This document shows positions 28,251-36,411 of a DNA stretch of 64,000 nucleotides, one piece after another. Where the stretch lies: the NCBI GenBank assembly GCA_018970445.1, contig JAGWWF010000019.1, forward strand, positions 1 to 64,000. The letters are read 5' to 3'. The position numbers were made by a program, and so were the translations under genes. The first letter of the stretch is position 1. Each line of letters begins with the position of its first letter. The DNA is from Alphaproteobacteria bacterium. GTDB taxonomy: Bacteria; Pseudomonadota; Alphaproteobacteria; Sphingomonadales; Sphingomonadaceae. The notes beneath the pieces are model-generated. The model saw only the letters and a program-made list of their open reading frames with translations, had not been told where the DNA came from and did not search any database.

Positions 28251-28790
28251 GTGAACGGCCAGCTTCCCGCCATCATCGGCCTTGCGGCGGCGGTGGCCTG
28301 TGCCCTGCTGTTGCTGGTGGCCGGGGTGGACAAGCTGCGCCACCGGGCGCTGCTGCCGGGCGTGATTGCCAATTACCGGCTGCTGCCCGCAGGGCTGGTG
28401 GCGCCGGCCGCGCTGCTGTTGCCGGCGGCCGAACTGGCGGTGGCCGGCGGCCTGCTGTTGGGGTTGCGGCCGTGGGCGCCGCTGGCCGCCATGCTGTTGC
28501 TGCTGCTGTTTGCAGCCGCGATGGCGATCAACATCGGGCGCGGGCGTCGCCACATCGATTGCGGTTGCGGCCATGTGGCCTTGCGCCAGCAACTGGGCTG
28601 GGGCCAGGTGGGCCGCAACCTGCTGCTGGCCTCGGCGCTGCTGCCCGGCCTGGCGCCGCTGCCGGCGGGGCTGGGGCCGGCCGCGGTGGCGGTGGCGGTG
28701 GCGGCCGGGGTGGTGGCCTGGCTGTTTCTGATCCTGTTTGAACAATTGCGCGCGCTGGCGGCCTCGGCGCCCGGCCAGCTGCGTGGGTGA
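28251..28790 (+). CDS. mauE: MauE-like membrane protein for amine dehydrogenase maturation
   Basis: A 179-residue inner-membrane protein with four to five hydrophobic helices (for example 6-25, 46-72, 74-95, 150-170). The MauE/DoxX-like core is LLVAGVDKLRHR and GRRHIDCGCGHVALRQQLGWGQVGRNLLL; the two cysteines in DCGCG are the family's redox pair. With MauD it helps fold the disulfide-rich small subunit. Starts at GTG 28251. The gene lies between the two structural genes, as in mau and aau operons. Confidence 0.87.
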   Translation: MNGQLPAIIGLAAAVACALLLLVAGVDKLRHRALLPGVIANYRLLPAGLVAPAALLLPAAELAVAGGLLLGLRPWAPLAAMLLLLLFAAAMAINIGRGRRHIDCGCGHVALRQQLGWGQVGRNLLLASALLPGLAPLPAGLGPAAVAVAVAAGVVAWLFLILFEQLRALAASAPGQLRG

Positions 28791-28800
28791 GGGGGGTGTG

Positions 28801-29436
28801 ATGTCCAGCCTGATGATCATCAACGAAGTCCTGCAATGGCTGGTGCTGGCGGGGCTGGTGCTGGCCGGGGTGGCGCTGGCCCGGCAGGTGGGCGTGCTGC
28901 ATGTGCGCGTGGCCCCGGCCGGCGCGCTGGATGCCAATCGTGGCCCGGCGGTGGGCGAAAAGGCCCCGGCCATGCCGCTGATCACCATGGATGGCCGGCC
29001 GTTCGTGCTGGGTGGCGCAGCGATCGGGGCGGGGCCGGCGGGCCTGCGGCTGCTGATGTTCGTCTCTGCGGCGTGCCCGATGTGCAAGACGCTGATTCCG
29101 GTGGCCAAATCCTTTGCCGCCGCCGAACGCATCAGCCTGGTTTTCGTGGGCGATGATGATCCGGCAACCCAGCAGGCGCTGATCGCGGCGCAGGGGCTGG
29201 CGGCCTTTCCCTTCATCAACAGCGGCGAGGTGGGCCGGGCGTTCGAAGTGGACAAGCTGCCCCATGCCGTGCTGCTGGATGGTGCCGGCACGGTGCTGGC
29301 CAAGGGGCTGGTCAACAGCCGCGAGCATCTGGAAAGCCTGATTGTCAGCCACGAAATGGGCGTGACCCATGTGCAGGATTATATTGCCGGCCTGAAGCCG
29401 GCGACCGCCAGGCCGGCGGTGGAGGCGGTGGGCTGA
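28801..29436 (+). CDS. mauD: MauD-like thioredoxin-fold protein for amine dehydrogenase maturation
   Basis: A 211-residue membrane-anchored thioredoxin-like protein: N-terminal helix (LQWLVLAGLVLAGVALA), GEKAPAMPLITMDG, redox motif CPMC in FVSAACPMCKTLIPVA, and cis-Pro region KLPHAVLLDGAGTVLAKGLVNSREHLE. It probably makes or rearranges the six disulfides of the small subunit in the periplasm. ATG 28801 follows a GAGGGGGG Shine-Dalgarno; a longer in-frame start overlaps mauE. Confidence 0.9.
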   Translation: MSSLMIINEVLQWLVLAGLVLAGVALARQVGVLHVRVAPAGALDANRGPAVGEKAPAMPLITMDGRPFVLGGAAIGAGPAGLRLLMFVSAACPMCKTLIPVAKSFAAAERISLVFVGDDDPATQQALIAAQGLAAFPFINSGEVGRAFEVDKLPHAVLLDGAGTVLAKGLVNSREHLESLIVSHEMGVTHVQDYIAGLKPATARPAVEAVG

Positions 29437-29479
29437 AGCAGCCAGGGCGGCGCGTTGCGGCCAAGCAAGGGGAACAGGG

Positions 29480-30025
29480 ATGTCGCGGTTCAGCATCGAT
29501 GCACTGGGAGAAAAATGGCTGCGCGGCTTTGCCGGCCGTTCATCGCGGCGGTCGTTCCTGACCAGATTGGGGGCGACGCTGGTGGCGGCACCGGTGTTTC
29601 CGCTGCTGCCGGTCAGCCGGGCCAATGCCGCAAAGACCGACCGGTCGCCAGAGGCCAAGACCGCCTTTGCCCGCAACGCCCAGACCACGGATGACACCAA
29701 GTGCAATTACTGGCGCTATTGCGCCATCGATGGATCCTTGTGCAGCTGCTGCGGCGGCGGGGTGAGCAGTTGCCCGGCCGGCACCGAACCATCGCCGGTG
29801 TCGTGGGTGGGCAGCTGCATCAATCCGGACAATGGCAAGGCCTATCTGATCGCCTATCGCGATTGCTGCGGCAAGGCCGGCTGCGGCCAGTGCGGTTGCG
29901 ACAACACCGATCGCGAGACGCCGCTGTACATGCCGCAGCTCAACAACAATGTGATCTGGTGTTTCGGCACCAGCAGCATGGAATATCACTGCTCCACCGC
30001 CGTGCTGGTGGGCGAGGCGCAATAA
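29480..30025 (+). CDS. aauA: Quinoprotein amine dehydrogenase, small (TTQ) subunit
   Basis: The catalytic subunit, 181 residues. A long Tat leader (SSRRSFLTRLGA, Arg23-Arg24) is followed by a cysteine-rich domain starting CNYWRYCAIDGSLCSCCGG. The two tryptophans that crosslink into tryptophan tryptophylquinone align as Trp109 (PVSWVGSC) and Trp160 (VIWCFG), 51 residues apart as in methylamine dehydrogenase. The catalytic base aligns as Asp128 (AYRDCCG). The conserved active-site Thr after YHC is Ser172 here. The CNYWRYCA and SCCGG wording favours the aromatic amine dehydrogenase branch. The stop overlaps the next ATG. Confidence 0.93.
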   Translation: MSRFSIDALGEKWLRGFAGRSSRRSFLTRLGATLVAAPVFPLLPVSRANAAKTDRSPEAKTAFARNAQTTDDTKCNYWRYCAIDGSLCSCCGGGVSSCPAGTEPSPVSWVGSCINPDNGKAYLIAYRDCCGKAGCGQCGCDNTDRETPLYMPQLNNNVIWCFGTSSMEYHCSTAVLVGEAQ

Positions 30026-30534
30026 TGGCCGGCGTGGCGGCACTGGCGGCCCTGGCGCTGGCCGGCGCTGTGGCCGCCGGCCCGCACGAGGATGCGCTGG
30101 CGCCCGATTATCCGGCCCACATGACCCAGGCCCAGTCTGATTATGTCGAACATTGCGGCGGCTGCCATGGCATCCGGGGCATTGCCGCCCCGGCCGATCT
30201 GCCCACGCTGAAGGATCGGGTCGGCTGGTTCCTGTGTCTGCCCGAAGGCCGATCCTATCTGGTGCGGCTGCCCAATATCTCGCGTTCCCGCATCGACGAC
30301 AATGCGCAGCTGGCCGATCTGTTGAACTTCATGCTGTTTGGCCTGGGCGGCCGTTCGGTGCCGGCCGGGGCCAGGCCCTTCACCGCGGCCGAGGTGGCGC
30401 GGGAACGGGCCTCCCCCTTCACCTCGGTCTCGCTGGTGGAAACCCGGCGGGTGCTGGTGGAACGACTGGTGCGGCAGTGCGGGGCGCCGGCTTCGCTGCG
30501 GCTGATGTATCCGGCCCAGACCGCGGCGCGCTGA
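30025..30534 (+). CDS. c-type cytochrome of the amine dehydrogenase operon
   Basis: A 169-residue periplasmic protein with a signal peptide (to about Ala18) and a single heme motif CGGCH (44-48) followed by GIRGIAAPADLPTLKDRVG. A fixed axial Met is not obvious; candidates are in LLNFMLFG and LRLMYPAQ. Its ATG overlaps the stop of the small-subunit gene (TAATG), so it is almost surely co-expressed as an electron acceptor or maturation partner. It is not a close match to MauG, which carries two hemes. Confidence 0.83.
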   Translation: MAGVAALAALALAGAVAAGPHEDALAPDYPAHMTQAQSDYVEHCGGCHGIRGIAAPADLPTLKDRVGWFLCLPEGRSYLVRLPNISRSRIDDNAQLADLLNFMLFGLGGRSVPAGARPFTAAEVARERASPFTSVSLVETRRVLVERLVRQCGAPASLRLMYPAQTAAR

Positions 30535-30537
30535 CGA

Positions 30538-31413
30538 TCACTCCGCCAGCTGCAACGGCAGCCGCAGGAACCGCCGACCGCGCGCATCGGCGGGCGGCAG
30601 CGCGCCGGCCGCGATGTTCACCTGCAGGCTGGGCAGGATCAGCGCCGGCGGTGCCAGCGTGGCATCACGGGCGCGACGCATGGCGATGAAATCGGCCGCG
30701 GCAATGCCATCATGCACATGGACATTGTGGGCGCGCTGCGCCGCCACGCTGGACTGGCAGGCAAATTTGCTGCGGCCGGCCGGCAGATAATCATGGCCGA
30801 CAAACAGCCGTGTGGCGGCGGGCAGGGCCAACAGGGCCTGGATGGAGGCATGCAGCCGGGCCGCATCGCCACCGGGAAAATCACAGCGCGCCGTGCCATA
30901 ATCCGGCATGAACAGCGTATCGCCCACAAAGGCGGCATCGCCGATGAGATAGGTGACACAGGCCGGCGTGTGGCCGGGGGTGTGCAGCACCCGGATGGTC
31001 AAGCCGCCCAGCGGCAGCGTATCGCCATCGGCCACCAGCCGATCGAACTGGCGGCCATCGCAGGGCAGATCATCCATGCCGAAGCGCGGCGCGAATTCGG
31101 CCTGCACATCGGCAATGTGCGCACCGATCACCAGCGGCGCACCGGTCTGCTGGCGCAGCCAGTCACCGCCCGACAGATGATCGGCATGGGCATGGGTTTC
31201 CAGCAGCCATTTCAGGCTGAGCTGGCGCTGCTGCACCAGCGCCAGCAGGCGATCCAGGCTGGCGTGGGAAATGGTCGCGCCCTTGGGCTCATACTCCAGC
31301 ACGGCATCGATGATGGCGGCTTCACCGCTGGCCGGATCGGCGACCAGATAGGTCCAGCTGTTGGTGGCGGCATCGAAGACCGGGGTGACATCGGGGCTGG
31401 CTTGTGCGGACAC
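30538..31413 (-). CDS. MBL-fold hydrolase, persulfide-dioxygenase-like (Blh type)
   Basis: A metallo-beta-lactamase-fold protein of 291 residues with THAHADHLSGG (His74, His76, Asp78, His79), LHTPGHTPACVTYLIGD, VGDTLF, and LFVGHDY. The family of single-iron persulfide dioxygenases/Blh proteins oxidises glutathione persulfide to sulfite. GTG 31413 is chosen as start: it has GGAAGGA eight bases upstream, while the upstream ATG at 31443 lies inside a palindromic operator. Convergent with the cytochrome gene (3-base gap). Confidence 0.85.
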   Translation of the reverse strand: MSAQASPDVTPVFDAATNSWTYLVADPASGEAAIIDAVLEYEPKGATISHASLDRLLALVQQRQLSLKWLLETHAHADHLSGGDWLRQQTGAPLVIGAHIADVQAEFAPRFGMDDLPCDGRQFDRLVADGDTLPLGGLTIRVLHTPGHTPACVTYLIGDAAFVGDTLFMPDYGTARCDFPGGDAARLHASIQALLALPAATRLFVGHDYLPAGRSKFACQSSVAAQRAHNVHVHDGIAAADFIAMRRARDATLAPPALILPSLQVNIAAGALPPADARGRRFLRLPLQLAE

Positions 31414-31433
31414 GGCCGGATTCCTTCCAGTTG

Positions 31434-31453
31434 ATATTAGCATTATCTAATAT
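31434..31453. promoter_or_regulatory. Palindromic operator upstream of MBL-fold gene
   Basis: ATATTAGCATTATCTAATAT: 7-bp perfect arms around six bases, in a strikingly AT-rich patch. On the minus strand it contains GATAAT, a possible -10 element, so a bound repressor would block the promoter. The AT-rich ATTAG/CTAAT arms are the sort of site used by ArsR-family persulfide sensors (BigR/SqrR group) that control such genes; no ArsR gene is adjacent, so this assignment is inference. Confidence 0.65.
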
Positions 31454-31554
31454 AAAAAGCGCCGGCGTGCAAGAAGGCAGTTGACCTTGCCGGCCAGCCT
31501 GCCACCTTGCCGCGGCCGGCCGGGCAGAAGGCCGGCACCAGGGGGGACAGGATC

Positions 31555-32841
31555 TTGACGACACCGACGATCGATGCTGCCGCGGCGCCAGCGGGTGGTG
31601 CCAGCCAGAATCCGCGCCTGCAAGGCTTTGTGTTCGCCCTGTTCTTCATCTTTGGCGGCATCACCAGCCTCAATGATGTGATCATCCCCAAGCTCAAGGA
31701 GCTGTTCACGCTCAGCTATACCCAGGCCATGCTGGTGCAGGTGTGTTTCTTCACCGCCTATGCCGTGATCGGCATTCCGGGCGCGCGGCTGGTGCAGCGC
31801 ATCGGTTACATGCGCGGTGCGGTGGCCGGGCTGGGCATCATGCTGCTGGGCTGTCTGATGTTCATTCCGGCCAGCCAGACGGCGGCCTATCCCCTGTTCC
31901 TGGCGGCGCTGTTCGTGCTGGCCAGCGGTGTGGTGATCGTGCAGGTGGTGGCCAACCCGTTGATTTCCATGCTGGGCCGGCCGGAAACCACCCACAGCCG
32001 TTTGACCTTCGCGCAAGGCTTCAATTCGCTGGGCACCACCATCTTTCCCTATTTCGGGGCGATCCTGATCCTGGGCGCGCTGGCCGGCCAGTCGGCTCAG
32101 GGCCTGTCGGGGGCGGCGCTGGATGCCTATCGCACGGCGGAAACCCAGGCCATCGTGGCCGGCTATCTGGGGCTGGCGGCGGCGCTGGCGCTGGTGGCCG
32201 GCGTCGTCTGGCTATTGCGCAACAGTGTCACTGGCGAGCGCCATGCCGCATCGGCCGGCCTGGCGGGGCTGGATCTGCTGCGCCAGTCGCGTTTTGGCCT
32301 GGGGGCGCTGTGCATCTTTCTCTATGTGGGGGCCGAAGTGTCGATCGGTTCGTTGATCGTCTCCTATCTCAGCGATGCCAGCGTGATGGGCCTGGCCGAA
32401 CAGGATGCCGGCAAGCTGATCGGGCTCTATTGGGGCGGGGCGATGGTGGGGCGCTTCATCGGTTCGGCGGCGCTGCGGCTGATCGTGCCGGGCCGGCTGC
32501 TGGCGGCGGTGGCGGTGGGGGCCATCGCCCTGATCGCCGTTTCCACCAACAGCACGGGCGCGGTGGCGGGCTACAGCCTGCTGGCCATCGGCCTGATGAA
32601 TGCCATCATGTTTCCCACCATCTTCAGCCTGGCCTGCGAAGGGCTGGGGCCGCGATCGGCGGATGGATCGGGCATCATCAATGTCGCCATCGTGGGTGGG
32701 GCGGTGGTGCCGCTGCTCACCGGCCTGCTGGTCGATGCCAGCGGCAGCATCGCCACCGGGCTGGCGCTGCCGGCGGCCTGTTATGCCGTGATTGCGCTGT
32801 TCGGCTGGCAGACCGCGCGGCCGGAAAGACTGGTGGAGTAG
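31555..32841 (+). CDS. Sugar MFS transporter, FucP/GluP-like
   Basis: A 12-helix inner-membrane permease of 428 residues. FALFFIFGGITSLNDVIIPKLKELF, the loop GIPGARLVQRIGYMRG, VVANPLISMLGRPETTHSRLTFAQGFNSLGTTIFP and YWGGAMVGRFIGS are typical of the fucose/glucose-galactose proton symporter family. TTG 31555 is preferred: GGGGGG lies eight bases upstream and the N-terminus matches family length; TTG 31507 is the alternative. The 3' end runs 11 bases into the antisense tRNA-Ala. Confidence 0.87.
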   Translation: MTTPTIDAAAAPAGGASQNPRLQGFVFALFFIFGGITSLNDVIIPKLKELFTLSYTQAMLVQVCFFTAYAVIGIPGARLVQRIGYMRGAVAGLGIMLLGCLMFIPASQTAAYPLFLAALFVLASGVVIVQVVANPLISMLGRPETTHSRLTFAQGFNSLGTTIFPYFGAILILGALAGQSAQGLSGAALDAYRTAETQAIVAGYLGLAAALALVAGVVWLLRNSVTGERHAASAGLAGLDLLRQSRFGLGALCIFLYVGAEVSIGSLIVSYLSDASVMGLAEQDAGKLIGLYWGGAMVGRFIGSAALRLIVPGRLLAAVAVGAIALIAVSTNSTGAVAGYSLLAIGLMNAIMFPTIFSLACEGLGPRSADGSGIINVAIVGGAVVPLLTGLLVDASGSIATGLALPAACYAVIALFGWQTARPERLVE

Positions 32842-32906
32842 AGGGGGATCGAACCCCTGACCTCAGCAGTGCGATTGCTGCGCTCTCCCATCTGAGCTAC
32901 TACCCC
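32831..32906 (-). tRNA. tRNA-Ala (anticodon CGC)
   Basis: A 76-base tRNA with encoded CCA. Acceptor GGGGTAG/CTACTCC (one G-T pair), D arm GCTC..GAGC, anticodon arm CAGCA-ATCGCAC-TGCTG with CGC for GCG codons, and T arm AGGGG-TTCGATC-CCCTC. The 3' CCA end lies under the last codons of the convergent sugar transporter. Confidence 0.93.
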
Positions 32907-33042
32907 GCACCAGTTCTGGCCCCCGCCGCGCGGGAACGGTTCGTATAACGCGCCAGCCGCTGTTTGCAACGGGCTATTTCATCGCTGGGGCCGGCACAAG
33001 TTCAGCCGTGACGCAACTGGCGGGAACCGGTAAGGCCGGCCC

Positions 33043-34242
33043 ATGCAGCATGACGCCATCATCCTGGGGGCCGGCGGGGCCGGGCTGTTCTGCGCGGCCA
33101 CGGCCGGGCAGGCCGGCGCGCGCGTGGTGGTGATCGATCACAATGGCGAACCGGGGCGCAAGATCCTGATTTCCGGTGGCGGCCGCTGCAATTTCACCAA
33201 TGTCGGCGCGGTGCCTGATCGATATTTGAGCGAAAACCGTCACTTCGCCCGCTCGGCCCTGTCGCGCTATACCCCGGCCGATTTCGTCGCGCTGGTGCAA
33301 CGACACCGCATCGCCTTTCACGAAAAGACACTGGGCCAGTTGTTCTGCGATGGATCGGCCCGGCAGATCGTTGCCCTGCTGATGGACGAATGCGCCGCCG
33401 GCAGCGCCGATTTCGCCTTTGGCGCGGCCATCACCGCTGTGGGCCATGCCGATGGCATCTTCACCGTCGCCACCAGCGCCGGGGTGTTCAGCGCGCCCAA
33501 TCTGGTGATCGCCACCGGCGGCCCGGCCATTCCCAAGCTGGGCGCGACCGGCTTTGCCTATCAATGCGCCAAGCAATTTGGCCTGAAGATCATCCCGCCG
33601 CGCCCGGCGCTGGTGCCCTTCACCCTGCCGGGCGCGGAAAATCTGTTCCGCGAACTGGCCGGCGTCGCGGCCGACGTGGTGGCACAAACAGTCTCCGGGG
33701 CCGGCAAGGCCGCCTTTCGCGAGGCCGCGCTGTTCACCCACAAGGGGCTTTCCGGCCCGGCGATGCTGCAGGCATCCAGTTACTGGCGGCACGGCGAGGC
33801 GATTGCGGTGGATTTCCTGCCCGATGCCCCGGCCGACTGGCTGGTGCAGGCCAAGCGGCAGCGCCCGAAGGCAGGGCTGAAAAGCGTGCTGGCCACCGCG
33901 CTGCCGGAACGGCTGGCCGATGCGCTGGCGGCACAGCTGGCGCTGGCCGGCGACATGGCCAGCCAGAAGGATGCCGCACTGGCCAGCGCGATGCAGCGAC
34001 TGAAGGCCTGGGCCTTTCGCCCCGATGGCACCGAAGGCTTTGCCAAGGCCGAAGTGACCGCTGGCGGCATCGATACCGCCGGCCTGTCATCGCGCACGAT
34101 GATGGCCAATCACATTGGGGGGCTGTTCGCCATCGGCGAGGCAGTGGATGTGACAGGCTGGCTGGGCGGTTACAATTTCCAGTGGGCCTGGGCCTCTGGC
34201 CATGCCGCCGGGCAGGCGATTGCGGAAAGGGTGCACGGATGA
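33043..34242 (+). CDS. HI0933/YhiN-family flavoprotein
   Basis: A 399-residue FAD enzyme of the HI0933 (aminoacetone oxidase-like) family. FAD-binding AIILGAGGAGLFCAA at the start, GRKILISGGGRCNFTN, NLVIATGGPAIPKLGATGFAY, and the C-terminal FAKAEVTAGGIDTAGLSSRTM...GLFAIGEAVDVTGWLGGYNFQWAWASG are all hallmarks. The physiological substrate of this family is not firmly known. The stop overlaps the nitroreductase start. Confidence 0.88.
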   Translation: MQHDAIILGAGGAGLFCAATAGQAGARVVVIDHNGEPGRKILISGGGRCNFTNVGAVPDRYLSENRHFARSALSRYTPADFVALVQRHRIAFHEKTLGQLFCDGSARQIVALLMDECAAGSADFAFGAAITAVGHADGIFTVATSAGVFSAPNLVIATGGPAIPKLGATGFAYQCAKQFGLKIIPPRPALVPFTLPGAENLFRELAGVAADVVAQTVSGAGKAAFREAALFTHKGLSGPAMLQASSYWRHGEAIAVDFLPDAPADWLVQAKRQRPKAGLKSVLATALPERLADALAAQLALAGDMASQKDAALASAMQRLKAWAFRPDGTEGFAKAEVTAGGIDTAGLSSRTMMANHIGGLFAIGEAVDVTGWLGGYNFQWAWASGHAAGQAIAERVHG

Positions 34243-34913
34243 TGAGCTATGACGAGGTGGTGCTGGGCCGCCGTTCCATCCGGGGCTTTCTGGACAAGCC
34301 GGTGCCGATGGCGCTGATCAGGGAGATTTTGGGCCTTGCCATGCGCAGCCCATCATCGATGAACACCCAGCCGTGGAATTTCACGGTGGTGACCGGCGAG
34401 CCGCTGGACCGCATCCGCGCCGGCAATACGCAGCGCAATCTGGCCGGGGTGCCCCACAGCCGCGAATTCCGCACCGGCACGGCGTTCGAAGGCGTGCACC
34501 GCGAACGCCAGATCGGCGTGGCCAAGCAATTGTTCAGCGCCATGGGCATCGCGCGTGATGATGCCGCGGCCCGGCAGGATTGGGTGCTGCGCGGCTTTCG
34601 CCAGTTCGATGCGCCGGTGTGCGTGATCATCACCTACGACAAGGTGCTTTCGGGCAGCGACGATACGCCGTTCGATTGCGGGGCGGTTTCGACCGCGCTG
34701 GTCAACGCCGCCTGGTCGCGCGGGCTGGGCGCGGTGATCAACAGCCAGGGCATCATGCAATCCCCGGTGGTGCGCGAACATGCCGGGATTGCCGATGATC
34801 AGGTGATCATGAAGGCAATCGCGCTGGGCTGGCCGGACGAGCGTTTCCCGGCCAACGCCGTGGTGTCGGAACGCAAGAGCGTGGACGAGGCGGCGCGCTT
34901 TGTCGGGTTCTGA
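34239..34913 (+). CDS. Nitroreductase-family FMN enzyme
   Basis: A 224-residue FMN-dependent reductase. VVLGRRSIRGFLDKPVP and MRSPSSMNTQPWNFTVV form the FMN site, and DCGAVSTALVNAAWSRGLGAVINSQGIM and KAIALGWPD are conserved. Acts as a homodimer with NAD(P)H on nitro compounds or quinones; the substrate is unknown. ATG 34239 overlaps the upstream stop (ATGA), indicating an operon with the flavoprotein gene. Confidence 0.88.
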   Translation: MMSYDEVVLGRRSIRGFLDKPVPMALIREILGLAMRSPSSMNTQPWNFTVVTGEPLDRIRAGNTQRNLAGVPHSREFRTGTAFEGVHRERQIGVAKQLFSAMGIARDDAAARQDWVLRGFRQFDAPVCVIITYDKVLSGSDDTPFDCGAVSTALVNAAWSRGLGAVINSQGIMQSPVVREHAGIADDQVIMKAIALGWPDERFPANAVVSERKSVDEAARFVGF

Positions 34914-34919
34914 GCGCGC

Positions 34920-35465
34920 ATGAGCGGGTTTGAATTCTTCTTTTCGCTGGTCGGCCTGCTGCTGGGCCTGGCGCTGGCCGAAGGGTTGGGCGGCCTGTCG
35001 CGGGCGGTGAAGGCCAGCCACCGGGTGCGCATCGGCTGGCCCACTGCACTGCTGGGCATCTTTGTTTCGTGCGATGTCGTGTCGTTCTGGATGTATGGCT
35101 GGGCGCTGCGCGACAAATTGCCGATCAGCTGGCCGATGATGTTCGGCGGCTTCCTGCTCACCGGTGTCTATTATGTCTGCGCGTCGCTGATCTTTCCCGA
35201 TGATGATCTTGCCGATCTGGATGCGCATTTCGCCCGCAACCACCGCAAGGTGCTGGCCGGGGTGATGGCCTGCAACGCCGCGCTGATCGGCGTGACCCTG
35301 TCGCTGTTTCCGGATTATCCGATCCTCAACCTGAACGGCCTCTTGTTCACCTGGTCCTTCTTTCCGCTGGCGCTGCTGGCGATATTGGCGCGCAATCAGC
35401 GCATCAAGATCGCCTGCCTGCTGCTGCTGATCGCCACCTATCCGGCATCGGCGCTTTCGGCCTGA
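34920..35465 (+). CDS. Hypothetical membrane protein, about five helices
   Basis: A 181-residue integral membrane protein. Hydrophobic segments lie near residues 5-22, 40-62, 70-90, 112-130 and 138-178; a charged loop PDDDLADLDAHFARNHRK separates the third and fourth. No family recognised. It follows the nitroreductase gene by 6 bases and is probably in the same operon. The stop abuts the convergent hydrolase gene. Confidence 0.75.
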   Translation: MSGFEFFFSLVGLLLGLALAEGLGGLSRAVKASHRVRIGWPTALLGIFVSCDVVSFWMYGWALRDKLPISWPMMFGGFLLTGVYYVCASLIFPDDDLADLDAHFARNHRKVLAGVMACNAALIGVTLSLFPDYPILNLNGLLFTWSFFPLALLAILARNQRIKIACLLLLIATYPASALSA

Positions 35466-36323
35466 TCACACCCCGTTGGCCTTGAAATGCGCCAGCAGGC
35501 GGCCCCAGGCATCGGTGCCGGCCGCCGCGTTGTAACTGGGGCGATAATCGGCCAGGAAGCCGTGATCGGCCTGTGGGTACAGGATGATGCTGCTTTGCGT
35601 GCCCTTCAGCGCCGCCTGCATCGCCTCCACATCGGCCACCGGGATGCCCTTGTCGAGCGCACCATAGAGGCCCAGCACCGGGGCCTTCAGCGCGCCGGCC
35701 ACCTCCAGCGGCCATTGGCGCCCTTCGGCGCCGGCATCGCCCTTGATGCGGCCATACCAGGCGCCACCGGCCTTGAGCTGGGGAAAGCGCGCCGCGGCCA
35801 TCCAGGTGACGGCGCCGCCCCAGCAGAAGCCGGTGATGGCAAGCCGTTTGCCGTTCACGAAGCCCTGCTGGCCCAGCCAGTCGAGCGTGACCTTTGTGTC
35901 GGCCATCACCTGTTCGTGGCCGGCCTTGGCGACGATGGCGCGGATGGCGGTGAAATCGGTGAGTTTGGGCAGGGATTTTTCGGGATCGCCGCGGAAGAAA
36001 TATTCCGGCGCGATGGCGACATAGCCCGCCTTGGCCAGGCGGCGGCAGATATCCTGGATCCATTCATGCACGCCGAAAATCTCGTTCACCACGATCACGG
36101 CCGGGTGTTTGCCCCCAGAACCCCTGGCGCCAGAGGGGCGCGCGACATAGGCCGGCAGGCCGCCGGGCAGCGTTTCCCAGCCGGTGATCAGGCCATCGGC
36201 CGGGGTGCGGATCGGTTCGGCGCTGGCGGCCACGTCAAAGGCGGCATAGCCGGCGGCCAGCAGCATGGCGCGGCGCGACAGGGCCAGGTCTTCGGGCAGC
36301 GTGCCTTCGGGGCGGGTGAGCAT
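35466..36323 (-). CDS. Dienelactone-hydrolase-family protein, probably exported
   Basis: A 285-residue alpha/beta hydrolase of the dienelactone hydrolase type. The nucleophile is Cys in ITGFCWGGAVTW, the acid is in YGALDKGI, and the histidine in QADHGF. The N-terminus LSRRAMLLAAGYAAFDVAASAEP resembles a Tat signal, so a periplasmic site is likely. VNEIFGVHEWIQDICRRLAKAGYVAIAPEYF is typical. ATG at 36323 is the only start that leaves the signal intact. Confidence 0.87.
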   Translation of the reverse strand: MLTRPEGTLPEDLALSRRAMLLAAGYAAFDVAASAEPIRTPADGLITGWETLPGGLPAYVARPSGARGSGGKHPAVIVVNEIFGVHEWIQDICRRLAKAGYVAIAPEYFFRGDPEKSLPKLTDFTAIRAIVAKAGHEQVMADTKVTLDWLGQQGFVNGKRLAITGFCWGGAVTWMAAARFPQLKAGGAWYGRIKGDAGAEGRQWPLEVAGALKAPVLGLYGALDKGIPVADVEAMQAALKGTQSSIILYPQADHGFLADYRPSYNAAAGTDAWGRLLAHFKANGV

Positions 36324-36411
36324 GGATCAGGGCCTTGGCTGGGGTGGACGCCCAAGGATAGGCCGCTGGCGGGGCCATGCAAGCGCTGCCCCTTGTTGCC
36401 GGGCCGGCAAG

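Noticed and set aside
26268-29315. Very long minus-strand open frame (over 1000 codons) across the amine dehydrogenase genes
   Set aside because: It spans several real genes antisense, has low-complexity composition, and lacks any domain; a codon-bias artefact.
30025-30534. Operon cytochrome as MauG
   Set aside because: It has a single CxxCH motif and 169 residues; MauG has two hemes and about twice the length.
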